DNA of 17,459 nt from the NCBI GenBank assembly GCA_029056365.1, contig JAIDBM010000030.1:1-17459 (forward strand). Direction: 5' to 3'. This stretch comes from Muribaculaceae bacterium (GTDB lineage: Bacteria > Bacteroidota > Bacteroidia > Bacteroidales > Muribaculaceae). The position numbers were made by a program, and so were the translations under genes. The notes under the pieces are model-generated. The model was not told the origin of the DNA. It made no database searches and saw only the letters and a program-made list of their open reading frames with translations. Shown here one piece after another: positions 1-8,403 of this stretch (position 1 is its first letter; every line of letters starts with the position of its first letter).

Positions 1-81
1 CACGGCAACCTCGCAAACAATTACCTTACCTGGGCACTGATACTGACACTTATGAGTGCTGCAATCCTTATAATATTCTAA
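1..81 (+). CDS. C-terminal end of a membrane protein, probably inner-membrane sugar transporter (partial)
   Basis: An open frame enters from the left edge in frame 1 and stops at TAA 79-81. The 26 residues visible end in a long hydrophobic run (WALILTLMSAAILIIF) that looks like a final transmembrane helix at the extreme C-terminus. Only 1 base separates its stop from the GH130 start, so the two genes are almost certainly in one operon. Characterised Bacteroides mannan loci pair a sugar symporter with a GH130 phosphorylase, which makes an oligosaccharide or sugar transporter the best guess. That assignment rests on context; the fragment is too short to name a family. Confidence 0.55.
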   Translation, partial: HGNLANNYLTWALILTLMSAAILIIF

Positions 82-82
82 G

Positions 83-1150
83 ATGAAACTCAAGAAATTC
101 AAAGACAATCCGGTTCTCACTCCCAATGACGGCAACGAATGGGAATCGCTGGTAACCTGCAATCCCGGTGTAATCTACGACAACGGAATATACTATATGC
201 TCTACCGCGCCGCCGGCAACGACAAAGACCATGTGATACGTTTTGGGCTGGCAACCAGCACCGATGGCTTCAATTTCAAGCGTGCCTCCGACAAACCGGT
301 GTTCGGTCCCAGCGTCGATGGCCCGGACTCGGGCTGCGTGGAAGACCCTCGTATTGTGAAATTCGCCGATGACTTTTTTGTGACCTATGCCTACCGGGCC
401 TATCCTCCGGGACAATACTGGAAATTCGACCATGATGTGGTAAACACTCCGGAATGCAGCGAATATATGCCTGCCGCCGTACGTAAAAATCTGGGTAACA
501 CAGCCCTGGCAGTAACAAAAGACTTCCGCAGCTACCGTCGGTTAGGGCGCATAACATCGCCGGTGCTCGACGATCGCGATGTAATCATTTTTCCCGAGAA
601 GATAGATGGCAAATTTGTGATGCTGCATCGTCCAAAGCAGTTTATCGGAGCCAAATACGGCACCATGCAGCCGGCAATATGGCTGAAATACTCCAACGAC
701 CTGCTGGCCTGGGAAGACAAGGACAGCCATCTTCTGCTGACAGGCTTCGAAGGCAGCTGGGAGGAAAAGATTGGCGGAAGCACGCCCCCGATACTCACCG
801 ACCGCGGCTGGCTGATGCTATACCACGGTGTGGAAAACGGCGGACGCGGCCACTACCGTGTGGGCGCTGTGCTGCTCGACAAAGAAAACCCGCTGCACAT
901 TATCGGACGTACATGCGAGCCTATTCTTGAACCGGAAGAAGATCACGAAATCAATGGTTTCTACAATGGCTGTGTGTTTCCCACAGGCAATGTGATTGTA
1001 AAGGGCAAACTGATTGTGTACTATGGCTGCGCCGATAAACACATAGGTGTGGCCACATGCGACCTCGATGAGCTGCTCAACCATCTCGAGAGCGACAAAT
1101 GCCGCCATGCCGCCGAGATAAGCATGAAGAATATTCGGGTCCGGGATTAA
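83..1150 (+). CDS. GH130 family mannoside phosphorylase
   Basis: GH130 enzymes cleave beta-mannosides, most often by phosphorolysis that releases alpha-mannose-1-phosphate. The 355-residue protein has no signal peptide, so it should act in the cytoplasm. Its repeated blade-like segments fit the five-bladed propeller of the family. The general acid should be Asp88 in VEDPR. Positions expected to bind phosphate appear kept: Arg165 (DDRDVIIFP), Arg183 (LHRP), Lys229 (EKIGGS) and His248 (LYHGV); beta-mannosidase members of GH130 lack this set. YYGCAD near residue 313 is another family signature. It lacks the N-terminal extension of the roughly 390-residue mannosylglucose phosphorylases and carries extra sequence at about 105-135. 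Beta-1,4-mannooligosaccharide phosphorylase is favoured by the mannan context, but beta-1,2-mannoside or N-glycan-core activity is possible. ATG 83 lies 1 base after the upstream stop and starts the conserved first blade (NPVLTP). Confidence 0.88.
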   Translation: MKLKKFKDNPVLTPNDGNEWESLVTCNPGVIYDNGIYYMLYRAAGNDKDHVIRFGLATSTDGFNFKRASDKPVFGPSVDGPDSGCVEDPRIVKFADDFFVTYAYRAYPPGQYWKFDHDVVNTPECSEYMPAAVRKNLGNTALAVTKDFRSYRRLGRITSPVLDDRDVIIFPEKIDGKFVMLHRPKQFIGAKYGTMQPAIWLKYSNDLLAWEDKDSHLLLTGFEGSWEEKIGGSTPPILTDRGWLMLYHGVENGGRGHYRVGAVLLDKENPLHIIGRTCEPILEPEEDHEINGFYNGCVFPTGNVIVKGKLIVYYGCADKHIGVATCDLDELLNHLESDKCRHAAEISMKNIRVRD

Positions 1151-1216
1151 AATCATATCTTCAAAATAATACAACTCTATAATCGAATTTAACAAAAACA
1201 ATCATTTATATCATCG

Positions 1217-1224
1217 TAACTTTG
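1217..1224 (+). promoter_or_regulatory. Bacteroides-type -7 promoter element for the SusC operon
   Basis: TAACTTTG matches the -7 consensus TAnnTTTG in the 127-bp gap between GH130 and SusC. No TTTG lies at the expected distance upstream; the nearest candidate, TTTA at 1188-1191, is too far away. A good -7 with a poor -33 fits a promoter that needs an activator, which is common for PULs. The implied 5' leader is roughly 45-50 bases. Activator dependence is inference. Confidence 0.6.
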
Positions 1225-1277
1225 CATCCGTAATATTACACACGCATAAGTAAAACCATCAATTTACCGTTTCTTCC

Positions 1278-4200
1278 ATGAAAATTATAAACAAGCCATT
1301 CGTCCGGACTCTGCTTTCGGTGTTGCTATGCATCGCAGCATTCAGCGGACACACAACAATGGCACAGACATCTCTGAAGACCCTCACTGTTTCGGGTGTC
1401 GTCACAGACGAAAACCACGAACCGCTTGCAGGAGTCTCGGTTGCTATAGACGGAACCACGAACACCGGCACCATCACCGACATCGACGGCCAGTATCTGC
1501 TGTCGGGCGTATCATCGGGCGCTACCCTTATTTTTTCATACGTTGGCATGGAAAGTATTGGCGTAGAAGTAAACGGACGCAATCGCATCGATGTCACGAT
1601 GACACCCAACTCCACAGTACTTGACGAAGTAGTAGCCATAGGTTACGGCTCGATAAGGAAAAGCGATGTCACCGGTTCGGTGGCCTCGGTGAAACCCGAA
1701 ACCTTGACCAACACCCCGGCCAATTCGGTGGAAAATCTTCTTCAAGGCCGCGCCCCCGGCCTGTCGGTAAACAACCCTTCGCAAGACCCCGGCGCATCAT
1801 CGACCGTACGCATCCGAGGCGCAAGTTCGCTCAACGGCTCCAACTCGCCTCTGATAGTGGTCGACGGCTTTCCGCTTGGCGATGCGGGCGATCTGAAACA
1901 GGTGAATCCGTCCGACATCGTGGGCATCGAAATTCTTAAAGACGCATCAGCTTCGGCTATCTATGGCTCACGCGGTGCCAACGGTGTAATAATGATCAAA
2001 ACCCGCCGCGCCGCAGAAGGCAAAACGGTGGTAACAGTACGCCAGCAACTGACCCTGTCGCAGAAGTCGACAAAGCTCGACCTGTGGCGCGACCCGGTGC
2101 TTATGGCCACTCTCAACAACGAAGCCCGCATCAACGGCGGTCTCGACCCTCTGTACGTGGGCAAGGTAAGTTCCACCGGCATCTACTATCCGTCAATCGA
2201 CGAACTGATGACCACATGGGACATAAACACCCGCTGGGACGAACTGACCCTGCGCGACACTCCGTTGTCGAACAACACCACTGTGTCGGTTTCAAGCAGC
2301 AACGAAAAGACAATATTCTCGCTCAGCGCCAATTATTACAGCGAACAGGGCCTCTATATAAAAGATGACTACAGGAAATACGGATACAATCTGAACGTGG
2401 AACACCGAATCTTCAATAATTTCAAAGTCCAGGCCCGAAACATTCTCAGCCGAACCGAACGCAACGACAACAGTTCTCTGGCTTACTGGCGCAACCCCAT
2501 ATTTCCGGTATATGACTCCGAAGGCAACTACTATCTGACCAATGCCAACGATTTCGAGCATCCGCTGGCAATTTCCGAACTCCGGAAAAAACAGTCGAAA
2601 AGCATCGATGTAATATCATCGGGTGCGCTGATCTGGGATATTATACCGGGACTTGTACTGACCACCCAGCTCAACTACAAATTCGGCAGCTCCGTCAGCG
2701 ACTCATATTATCCGATGAAATACACAGAGGCCGGTGAATTCAGCGGTGGCCAAGGCAACATAGGTAACTGGGAAGGACATAACCTGGTGTCGGAAACCTT
2801 CGCAAATTTCAACAGAGACTTCGGCAAGCACAACCTTGGCGCCATGCTCGGATATTCATATGAATACTATATGTCGCGGAGTTCGTCAATGACATCGCGA
2901 GGCTTTGTAAACGAATCGCTTGGCAACGAAAACATGAGTGCCGGCAATCCGGCTCAGTTCAGCGTCTCGAACAGCAAGGAACAGACCCGGCTCGTCTCCG
3001 GCATGGCTCGCATAAACTATTCATTCGACAACCGTTATCTCGCCACTGTAACTTTCCGCGCCGACGGGTCATCGAAGTTCGGCAAGAACAACAAATGGGC
3101 TTATTTCCCATCGGCGGCGATAAGCTGGAAAGCTCATCAGGAAGAATTCATACGCAATCTTGGAATCTTCGATGAACTGAAACCCCGACTGAGCTACGGT
3201 GTGTCCGGCAACCAGGGCATAAGTCCGTATCAGACTCTCAGCCGATATGGCTCTGAAAAATATTTCAACAACGGGGCATGGGTCACGACCATAGGCCCGG
3301 GATATGTTTCGGGATGGACCGGCCAGGACGGCATCTATCGCGTGTGGAGCGGCATACCGAATCCCGATCTTAAATGGGAGTCGACATCACAGTTTGACCT
3401 TGGACTCGACCTCGGTTTCCTGAACAACCGCCTGCGTGCCGGATTCGACTTCTACATAAAGAAAACCAAAGATCTGCTGCGCCAGCGCAATCTGGCTCTG
3501 TCGTCGGGCTACGACAAGATGTGGGTAAACGACGGCAACATAGAAAACCGGGGTGTGGAACTATCTCTCGACGCAATTATGCTCGACACCCGCGACTGGC
3601 GGCTCAGCGGCACTCTTATCCTGTCGCACAACCGCAATAAAATCACAAATCTGGGCAACTCGCTCACATCCGGACTCATCACCGACCCGAACACAGGCAT
3701 GATGTTTGAATACACCGGCAACAACTACGAGCAATACCGCGACTATATCAACCTGCTTGCCATAGGCCAGCCAATCAACGTGTTCTACGGCTACAAGGTC
3801 GACGGTATCGTGCAGTCTCTCGACGAAGGAATACGCGCCGGACTTGAAGGAGACTATGCAATGCCCGGTGAATTCAAGTATGTGGACATCAACGGAGACG
3901 GGCAGATTACAGAAGCCGACAAGACAATAATCGGCAACCCGAACCCGGACCTGCAGCTGAGCCTTCAGCTCAACCTCGGCTGGCGCAACTGGGATTTAGG
4001 CATATTCTTCAACGGCGAATTCGGCAAAGACGTATACAACACCAAAGCCTTCGGCGAAGCAAGCAACTCACCCCTGCGCTGGACCACCGACAATCCTACC
4101 GACCGCTATCCGAGCCTGCGCGACGGACGACAGAACATGGTTTCCGACTGGTGGGTGGAAGACGGCTCGTTCATACGAATCCAGGACCTGACATTAGGCT

Positions 4201-4382
4201 ACACATTCAACTTCAAAAAGAGCTGGATTTGCGATAAAATCAGAATCTACGCCAATGTGTCGAACCTCTATACTTTCTCAGGTTTCAAAGGGTACGACCC
4301 TGAGGTCGGACTCAACGGCATCTACACCGGCGGCTACCCGCGCCTGCGCAAATGGACATTCGGTGTTGACTTTAACTTCTAA
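1278..4382 (+). CDS. SusC/RagA-family TonB-dependent outer-membrane transporter
   Basis: This is the outer-membrane beta-barrel that imports oligosaccharides with energy from TonB. The 1034 residues are typical of SusC. In order: a signal peptide of about 29 residues ending near TTMAQ; a carboxypeptidase-regulatory-like domain at about 35-112 (SGVVTDENHEPLAGVSV); a TonB box at 116-124 (DEVVAIGYG); a plug domain with the SusC signature at about 219-241 (LKDASASAIYGSRGANGV); then the barrel, ending in Phe as expected for BAM recognition. SusD follows after 12 bases, and the pair should form the usual lidded transporter. The substrate is inferred from the GH26 and GH130 neighbours, since SusC sequence alone rarely shows it. 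It begins a new transcription unit behind the promoter at 1217. Confidence 0.97.
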   Translation: MKIINKPFVRTLLSVLLCIAAFSGHTTMAQTSLKTLTVSGVVTDENHEPLAGVSVAIDGTTNTGTITDIDGQYLLSGVSSGATLIFSYVGMESIGVEVNGRNRIDVTMTPNSTVLDEVVAIGYGSIRKSDVTGSVASVKPETLTNTPANSVENLLQGRAPGLSVNNPSQDPGASSTVRIRGASSLNGSNSPLIVVDGFPLGDAGDLKQVNPSDIVGIEILKDASASAIYGSRGANGVIMIKTRRAAEGKTVVTVRQQLTLSQKSTKLDLWRDPVLMATLNNEARINGGLDPLYVGKVSSTGIYYPSIDELMTTWDINTRWDELTLRDTPLSNNTTVSVSSSNEKTIFSLSANYYSEQGLYIKDDYRKYGYNLNVEHRIFNNFKVQARNILSRTERNDNSSLAYWRNPIFPVYDSEGNYYLTNANDFEHPLAISELRKKQSKSIDVISSGALIWDIIPGLVLTTQLNYKFGSSVSDSYYPMKYTEAGEFSGGQGNIGNWEGHNLVSETFANFNRDFGKHNLGAMLGYSYEYYMSRSSSMTSRGFVNESLGNENMSAGNPAQFSVSNSKEQTRLVSGMARINYSFDNRYLATVTFRADGSSKFGKNNKWAYFPSAAISWKAHQEEFIRNLGIFDELKPRLSYGVSGNQGISPYQTLSRYGSEKYFNNGAWVTTIGPGYVSGWTGQDGIYRVWSGIPNPDLKWESTSQFDLGLDLGFLNNRLRAGFDFYIKKTKDLLRQRNLALSSGYDKMWVNDGNIENRGVELSLDAIMLDTRDWRLSGTLILSHNRNKITNLGNSLTSGLITDPNTGMMFEYTGNNYEQYRDYINLLAIGQPINVFYGYKVDGIVQSLDEGIRAGLEGDYAMPGEFKYVDINGDGQITEADKTIIGNPNPDLQLSLQLNLGWRNWDLGIFFNGEFGKDVYNTKAFGEASNSPLRWTTDNPTDRYPSLRDGRQNMVSDWWVEDGSFIRIQDLTLGYTFNFKKSWICDKIRIYANVSNLYTFSGFKGYDPEVGLNGIYTGGYPRLRKWTFGVDFNF

Positions 4383-4394
4383 AATTCCGAACTC

Positions 4395-5903
4395 ATGAAA
4401 ATCAAAATCAACATACTGGCAATAGCTTTAGGCGCCTCGGCAGTGCTGAGCTCGTGTAATCTTAACGAGACTCCCTACGGCTTCTATGCCGAAGACAACT
4501 TCTACAAAACCGCAGCCGATGCCGAGGCAGCAGTCAATTACGCTTACGGATGCATGACATTTCTGGAATATTCCCGCTCGGTGTTTTTTCTGGGCGACAT
4601 GCCGTCCGACGCTCTCACTGCCAAAAGCGATGCCTCGAAAGACAATCAGGATCTCGACAAGTGGAAAATTGCCGACTTCTCTCAAAACGGAACCCTTGAA
4701 AATTTCTTCAAATACAGTTATATAGGCATTAACCGCAGCAACGCGGTGATAAAAAAGATTCCGGAATGCAGTTTCGATCAGGAACTTAAAGACCAGTATC
4801 TTGGCGAGGCATATTTCCTGCGGGCATACAACTATTTCAATCTGGTACGCAATTTCGGACTGGTGCCCATGCAGTACTCCGTGGTAGAGACACTTGACCA
4901 GACATCGGCCCCGCTCGCCGACAACCTCGACCGGGTCTATGACCTTATTCTCGGCGACTGTCGCAGAGCCGCCGACCTGATGGGTTCATACGGAGCGCCC
5001 CGCATGGGGCGGGCTGACCGCGTGGCTGCACAGGCGCTGGCGGCCAAGGCATACCTCTATGTGGCATCGGCCAAGGAACACGGGGTAAAGCTGTACCGCG
5101 ACATGACACGCGACACAGAACAGATGTACGACAGTGCCGCCTATTTCGCCGACCGGGTGGTCAATGGCCAGAACGTGTATCATTTCGACAGCAGCCTGCT
5201 CGATATCTATGATGTGGAAAAGCCGGACGGTCCCGAACATATTTTCCTGATGGCCATGGACCGAAGCGGTACCAGCGAAGGCGAATACTCCAAGATTTCG
5301 AAAATGTTCATCCCTTACATCGACGGCGCAACGATATATCTGCGTCAGGGCGACAGCGAATCATTTATTCCATCGCACGATGGCTGGGGCGAATACCAGA
5401 CCACTGCTGTATTCTATAACTCATTCGATGAAAACGACCTGCGCAAGAAGCACCTTATATGCGACAAAGTCTACAACGCATCAGGCGAGGTCATGGCCAA
5501 ATATCCCGATAACTTTCAATATCCCTTCAGCCGAAAATATATCGACCCGCAGTTCTCGGGCGACAAAACCAGCACACGCCCGTTCCTGATCCGTTTCTCT
5601 GATGTGGCCCTGATTCTGGCCGAGGCTGTAGGGCCCACAGCGGAAGGCTACCGGCTGGTAAACTACATCCGCAACCGAGCCGGGTTGCCCGACCTTACTC
5701 CAGGCCTGGATGTGAACGACTTCCGCGAGGCAGTGTACCGCGAGCGCAGTTTCGAGCTTTCGTTCGAAGGCGACCGCATGTACGACATCCGCCGTTTCAA
5801 CCGCGTAAGCGAAATCGAGGCTGCGAAAGGCATGTCGGAAAACGATGTGACTTTCTATCCCATTCCTCAGGCAGAAATCAATCTTAACGGTAGTCTCAGA
5901 TAA
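4395..5903 (+). CDS. SusD/RagB-family outer-membrane glycan-binding lipoprotein
   Basis: SusD-like proteins sit as a lid on SusC at the cell surface and bind glycan before import. The 502-residue protein has a lipoprotein signal peptide with lipobox LSSC and lipidated Cys21. It has the helical, TPR-like N-terminal core and the usual C-terminal hallmarks: RERSFELSFEGDRMYDIRRF at about residues 450-470, then a terminal FYPIPQAEINLN motif. The length is normal. It overlaps neither neighbour: 12 bases from SusC, 2 bases to the next gene, so tight cotranscription is expected. Ligand binding residues cannot be picked from sequence alone; beta-mannooligosaccharides are inferred from context. Confidence 0.96.
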   Translation: MKIKINILAIALGASAVLSSCNLNETPYGFYAEDNFYKTAADAEAAVNYAYGCMTFLEYSRSVFFLGDMPSDALTAKSDASKDNQDLDKWKIADFSQNGTLENFFKYSYIGINRSNAVIKKIPECSFDQELKDQYLGEAYFLRAYNYFNLVRNFGLVPMQYSVVETLDQTSAPLADNLDRVYDLILGDCRRAADLMGSYGAPRMGRADRVAAQALAAKAYLYVASAKEHGVKLYRDMTRDTEQMYDSAAYFADRVVNGQNVYHFDSSLLDIYDVEKPDGPEHIFLMAMDRSGTSEGEYSKISKMFIPYIDGATIYLRQGDSESFIPSHDGWGEYQTTAVFYNSFDENDLRKKHLICDKVYNASGEVMAKYPDNFQYPFSRKYIDPQFSGDKTSTRPFLIRFSDVALILAEAVGPTAEGYRLVNYIRNRAGLPDLTPGLDVNDFREAVYRERSFELSFEGDRMYDIRRFNRVSEIEAAKGMSENDVTFYPIPQAEINLNGSLR

Positions 5904-5905
5904 CA

Positions 5906-6865
5906 ATGAAAACGACAATACTGAAATTATTCGCCGTGGCTTCCATGGCTGTCCTCTCTCAAGGCTGTGTCAAAGACCTGCAGGACGAAATCAACAACGG
6001 CAACTGGAACCACGAGCGCCAGGTGCTGGAGATAAAATTCGAAAATCAGGTCGGTCTGGCCACAATCGAAACCGTCGATGCCACCAGCGGCACCATCGAC
6101 ATAGCAATCAACGTGGGCGCTGTGCCCGACCTGTCGGACATCCGTCTGGAATCAATGCTGCTTTCATATCAGGCCACAGCTTCAATCAAACCCGGAGATG
6201 CCTTGAACTTCGAAAATCCGCAGCGCGCAGCCACAATGTCGGTAACCTCCACAACCGGTGAAACCCGCGTCTATACTGTACATGTAAATGAATTCACCGA
6301 AGATGTGACAGGCAGCTGGACTGTAGAAGTACTGACCGTCTACGGCGGCACCGGACCCGAATACGGAGGTGGAGCCATTATGCCGCTTGCCGACAAACCG
6401 TGGTGCTGGAACGAGGCTACCGGACCCATGGCCGAATGCGACAATATTCTTACATTTACCCTCGAGGGAGTGACCGATGAAGGCAACACCTATGGCACCT
6501 GCGTGAACAATCCCGGAGCCGACGGCAAATATTTCGATGCCATTTACATAGGCAATAATCCGGAAAGCGGCCAGAACGTGGACCTGCGCCACTTCTTCCG
6601 TCAGATTCCCGAGGGTGAGAGCAAATGGACCCGCGACTATTCGTCCGGCACCATCAGCTTCACCGACAAGGACGGCCGCATCACCACCGGTGCCTTTGTC
6701 GGAGCCTGCACCGAAGACATGGGTTATGAAAAGACCTTTACCATCACCGACAACGCCTTTGAATTCAACCTCAACGGCACCGACGACTGGACTAACATCT
6801 ACACCGACTACGACAAGTTTGTGAAGAAGCCCCGCAAGTTCTGGATCACAGTAAAAAAACAATAA
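5906..6865 (+). CDS. Putative surface glycan-binding lipoprotein (DUF5018-like N-terminal domain)
   Basis: The position directly after SusD, with a 2-base gap, is the usual place for a surface glycan-binding protein (SGBP). The 319-residue protein has a lipoprotein signal with lipobox SQGC and Cys21, followed by an acidic stretch (VKDLQDE) that resembles a surface-export signal. Residues about 38-130 look like an immunoglobulin-like domain of the DUF5018 type, ending in TTGETRVYTVHV. Residues about 133-319 form a separate beta-rich, Trp- and aromatic-containing region starting GSWTVEVLTVYGG that I cannot assign to a family; this is the likely ligand-binding part. No catalytic motif is visible. 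Function is inferred from position and architecture; the domain name is from memory. Confidence 0.7.
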   Translation: MKTTILKLFAVASMAVLSQGCVKDLQDEINNGNWNHERQVLEIKFENQVGLATIETVDATSGTIDIAINVGAVPDLSDIRLESMLLSYQATASIKPGDALNFENPQRAATMSVTSTTGETRVYTVHVNEFTEDVTGSWTVEVLTVYGGTGPEYGGGAIMPLADKPWCWNEATGPMAECDNILTFTLEGVTDEGNTYGTCVNNPGADGKYFDAIYIGNNPESGQNVDLRHFFRQIPEGESKWTRDYSSGTISFTDKDGRITTGAFVGACTEDMGYEKTFTITDNAFEFNLNGTDDWTNIYTDYDKFVKKPRKFWITVKKQ

Positions 6866-6877
6866 GGTTTATCTCCG

Positions 6878-6905
6878 CCGGGGCGGCCACATAGCTCCGC
6901 CCCGG
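6878..6905 (+). terminator. GC-rich intercistronic hairpin (possible attenuator or partial terminator)
   Basis: CCGGGGCGG at 6878-6886 and CCGCCCCGG at 6897-6905 form a perfect 9-bp stem with a 10-base loop. A pyrimidine-rich run (TTCTTCTTC) follows. It sits in the 54-bp gap between the binding protein and the GH-A enzyme, the longest gap downstream of SusC. It may terminate part of the transcripts, or protect the 3' end of the SusC/SusD/binding-protein message. No promoter is seen behind it, so readthrough is needed for the two hydrolases. Confidence 0.6.
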
Positions 6906-6919
6906 TTCTTCTTCGAATC

Positions 6920-8401
6920 ATGAAATCAAAATTACTCTCTGCCATATTCATTGCAGGTATGTCAGCCGCCTGCTCAGTACAGCCCGATGTGACCGTAAAC
7001 GTAACCAACAAGGTCATAAACCCTGCATACATAGGCAACGGTGTGGAATGGGATCCATACGATGAAGCCGGAGCGTGGGGTGCGCCGCTCTCTGACAGCG
7101 ACTGGCAGAAGCTTTTCGACCGCCTTGACTACATGCGCCCGGCCTACGTGCGCTGTATGATAAACAGTCCGTTCCGCTATTTCGACAGCGAAAGCGGCGA
7201 ATACTGTCCCGACCGCAACAGCGAGTCGATTGAGCGTCTGCTTGGATATTGCCAGAAAAACAATATCATGGTTGTGTACGGCGAGTACAACCCTCCGACC
7301 TGGAACATGAAGCAGGACCAGCGCTGGGTTGACATGTCGGTAGCCTACCTCAACCGCCTTGTAACCGAAAAAGGCTTCAGCTGCATACGCCACTTTGTGA
7401 TATTCAACGAACCCGATGGCGACTGGGCCTCGACCGACGGCGACTTCGACATGTGGCTGTCGATGGCCGGACGTTTCCATGCAAAAATGGCAGAATATCC
7501 CGGACTGCTTGACAATGTTTCGCTTGCCGGCCCGGATGTAGTGGCCGAATACCATAACCGCAACTCGAAGTACGACACTGCTGGATGGCTTGAACAGACC
7601 GTGAGCCGAGCCGACTCTCTCATAGGCCTGTACGACATACACGCGTACCCCGGGCAAGCAGAAGTGCGTTCCGGCGCTTACCGCAAGCTACTGCAAGGCT
7701 ATCGTCACATAGTGCCTCAGAACAAGCAGGTGATACTCGGCGAGGCCGGCTACAAATACTGGCGCGAGGCCGACTCGCTGCTTATGGCCGAATACAACCA
7801 TCGTGCCGAAGGGCATCCATTTACCAATGGCAGCGACTGCAACATGCTTGTATACGATAAGTTCTACGGGCTGGACATGGCACTGCTGGTGTCAGAGGTG
7901 ATGAACTCCGGATTCTCAGGCGTGGCTGCCTGGATGCTCGACGATGCCATGCACTCGCAAGGCGACTCCGGCAAGCCCGAAGACATCAAACTCTGGGGTA
8001 TGTGGAATATATTGGGCGAAGAAGTGTTCGGCGATGCAAGCCAGGAGGATGTGCGCCCGTGGTACTATACCTGGTCGCTTATGTGCCGCTGTTTTCCTGC
8101 GGGCTGTGATGTGACACGCAGCAGCTCAGACTGCAACGACATATTCACCGTATCGGCCATAGACGCAGAAGGCCGCATGAGTGTGGCTGTAATCAACGTT
8201 GGAGCTGACAGCCATCAAGTGGCTCTGAATCTGCCTCGCGCACTCAAAAATGCCGCATTGTTCAGCTACAGCGAGGCCGACGGCATAGCCCTTGGCCCGG
8301 ACGGACTGCCTGCCGCTGTAATAAACAATATCTGCGACAATGCCTTGCGCATTCCCATGGATGCATACTCCATGATTATATTAACCGAAATAGACTTCTG
8401 A
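6920..8401 (+). CDS. Lipoprotein glycoside hydrolase of clan GH-A, family not assigned
   Basis: A retaining (beta/alpha)8-barrel glycoside hydrolase is indicated. The 493-residue protein has a lipoprotein signal with lipobox MSAAC and Cys18. The barrel spans about 30-395. Clan GH-A hallmarks are present: the acid/base motif FVIFNEPDGDW with Glu164 after Asn163, a following DIHAYPG with His241, and the nucleophile candidate Glu275 in VILGEAG on strand 7. Residues about 400-493 look like a small C-terminal beta-sandwich, common in GH30-, GH39- and GH5-like enzymes. Few acidic residues follow the lipid Cys (CSVQPDV), so periplasm-facing anchoring is as likely as surface exposure. GH26 follows after 2 bases. 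In a mannan locus a beta-mannosidase or exo-mannanase role is plausible, but I cannot place it in a numbered family. Confidence 0.85.
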   Translation: MKSKLLSAIFIAGMSAACSVQPDVTVNVTNKVINPAYIGNGVEWDPYDEAGAWGAPLSDSDWQKLFDRLDYMRPAYVRCMINSPFRYFDSESGEYCPDRNSESIERLLGYCQKNNIMVVYGEYNPPTWNMKQDQRWVDMSVAYLNRLVTEKGFSCIRHFVIFNEPDGDWASTDGDFDMWLSMAGRFHAKMAEYPGLLDNVSLAGPDVVAEYHNRNSKYDTAGWLEQTVSRADSLIGLYDIHAYPGQAEVRSGAYRKLLQGYRHIVPQNKQVILGEAGYKYWREADSLLMAEYNHRAEGHPFTNGSDCNMLVYDKFYGLDMALLVSEVMNSGFSGVAAWMLDDAMHSQGDSGKPEDIKLWGMWNILGEEVFGDASQEDVRPWYYTWSLMCRCFPAGCDVTRSSSDCNDIFTVSAIDAEGRMSVAVINVGADSHQVALNLPRALKNAALFSYSEADGIALGPDGLPAAVINNICDNALRIPMDAYSMIILTEIDF

Positions 8402-8403
8402 AT

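Noticed and set aside
6878..6905. Riboswitch or small RNA between the binding protein and GH-A genes
   Set aside because: The gap has a single stem and only 54 bases, too little for a known aptamer class; a simple hairpin explains it.
6182..7657. Minus-strand frames of 226 and 227 codons opposite the binding protein and GH-A genes
   Set aside because: They overlap clear lipoprotein genes completely and lack start signals, domains or independent spacing.
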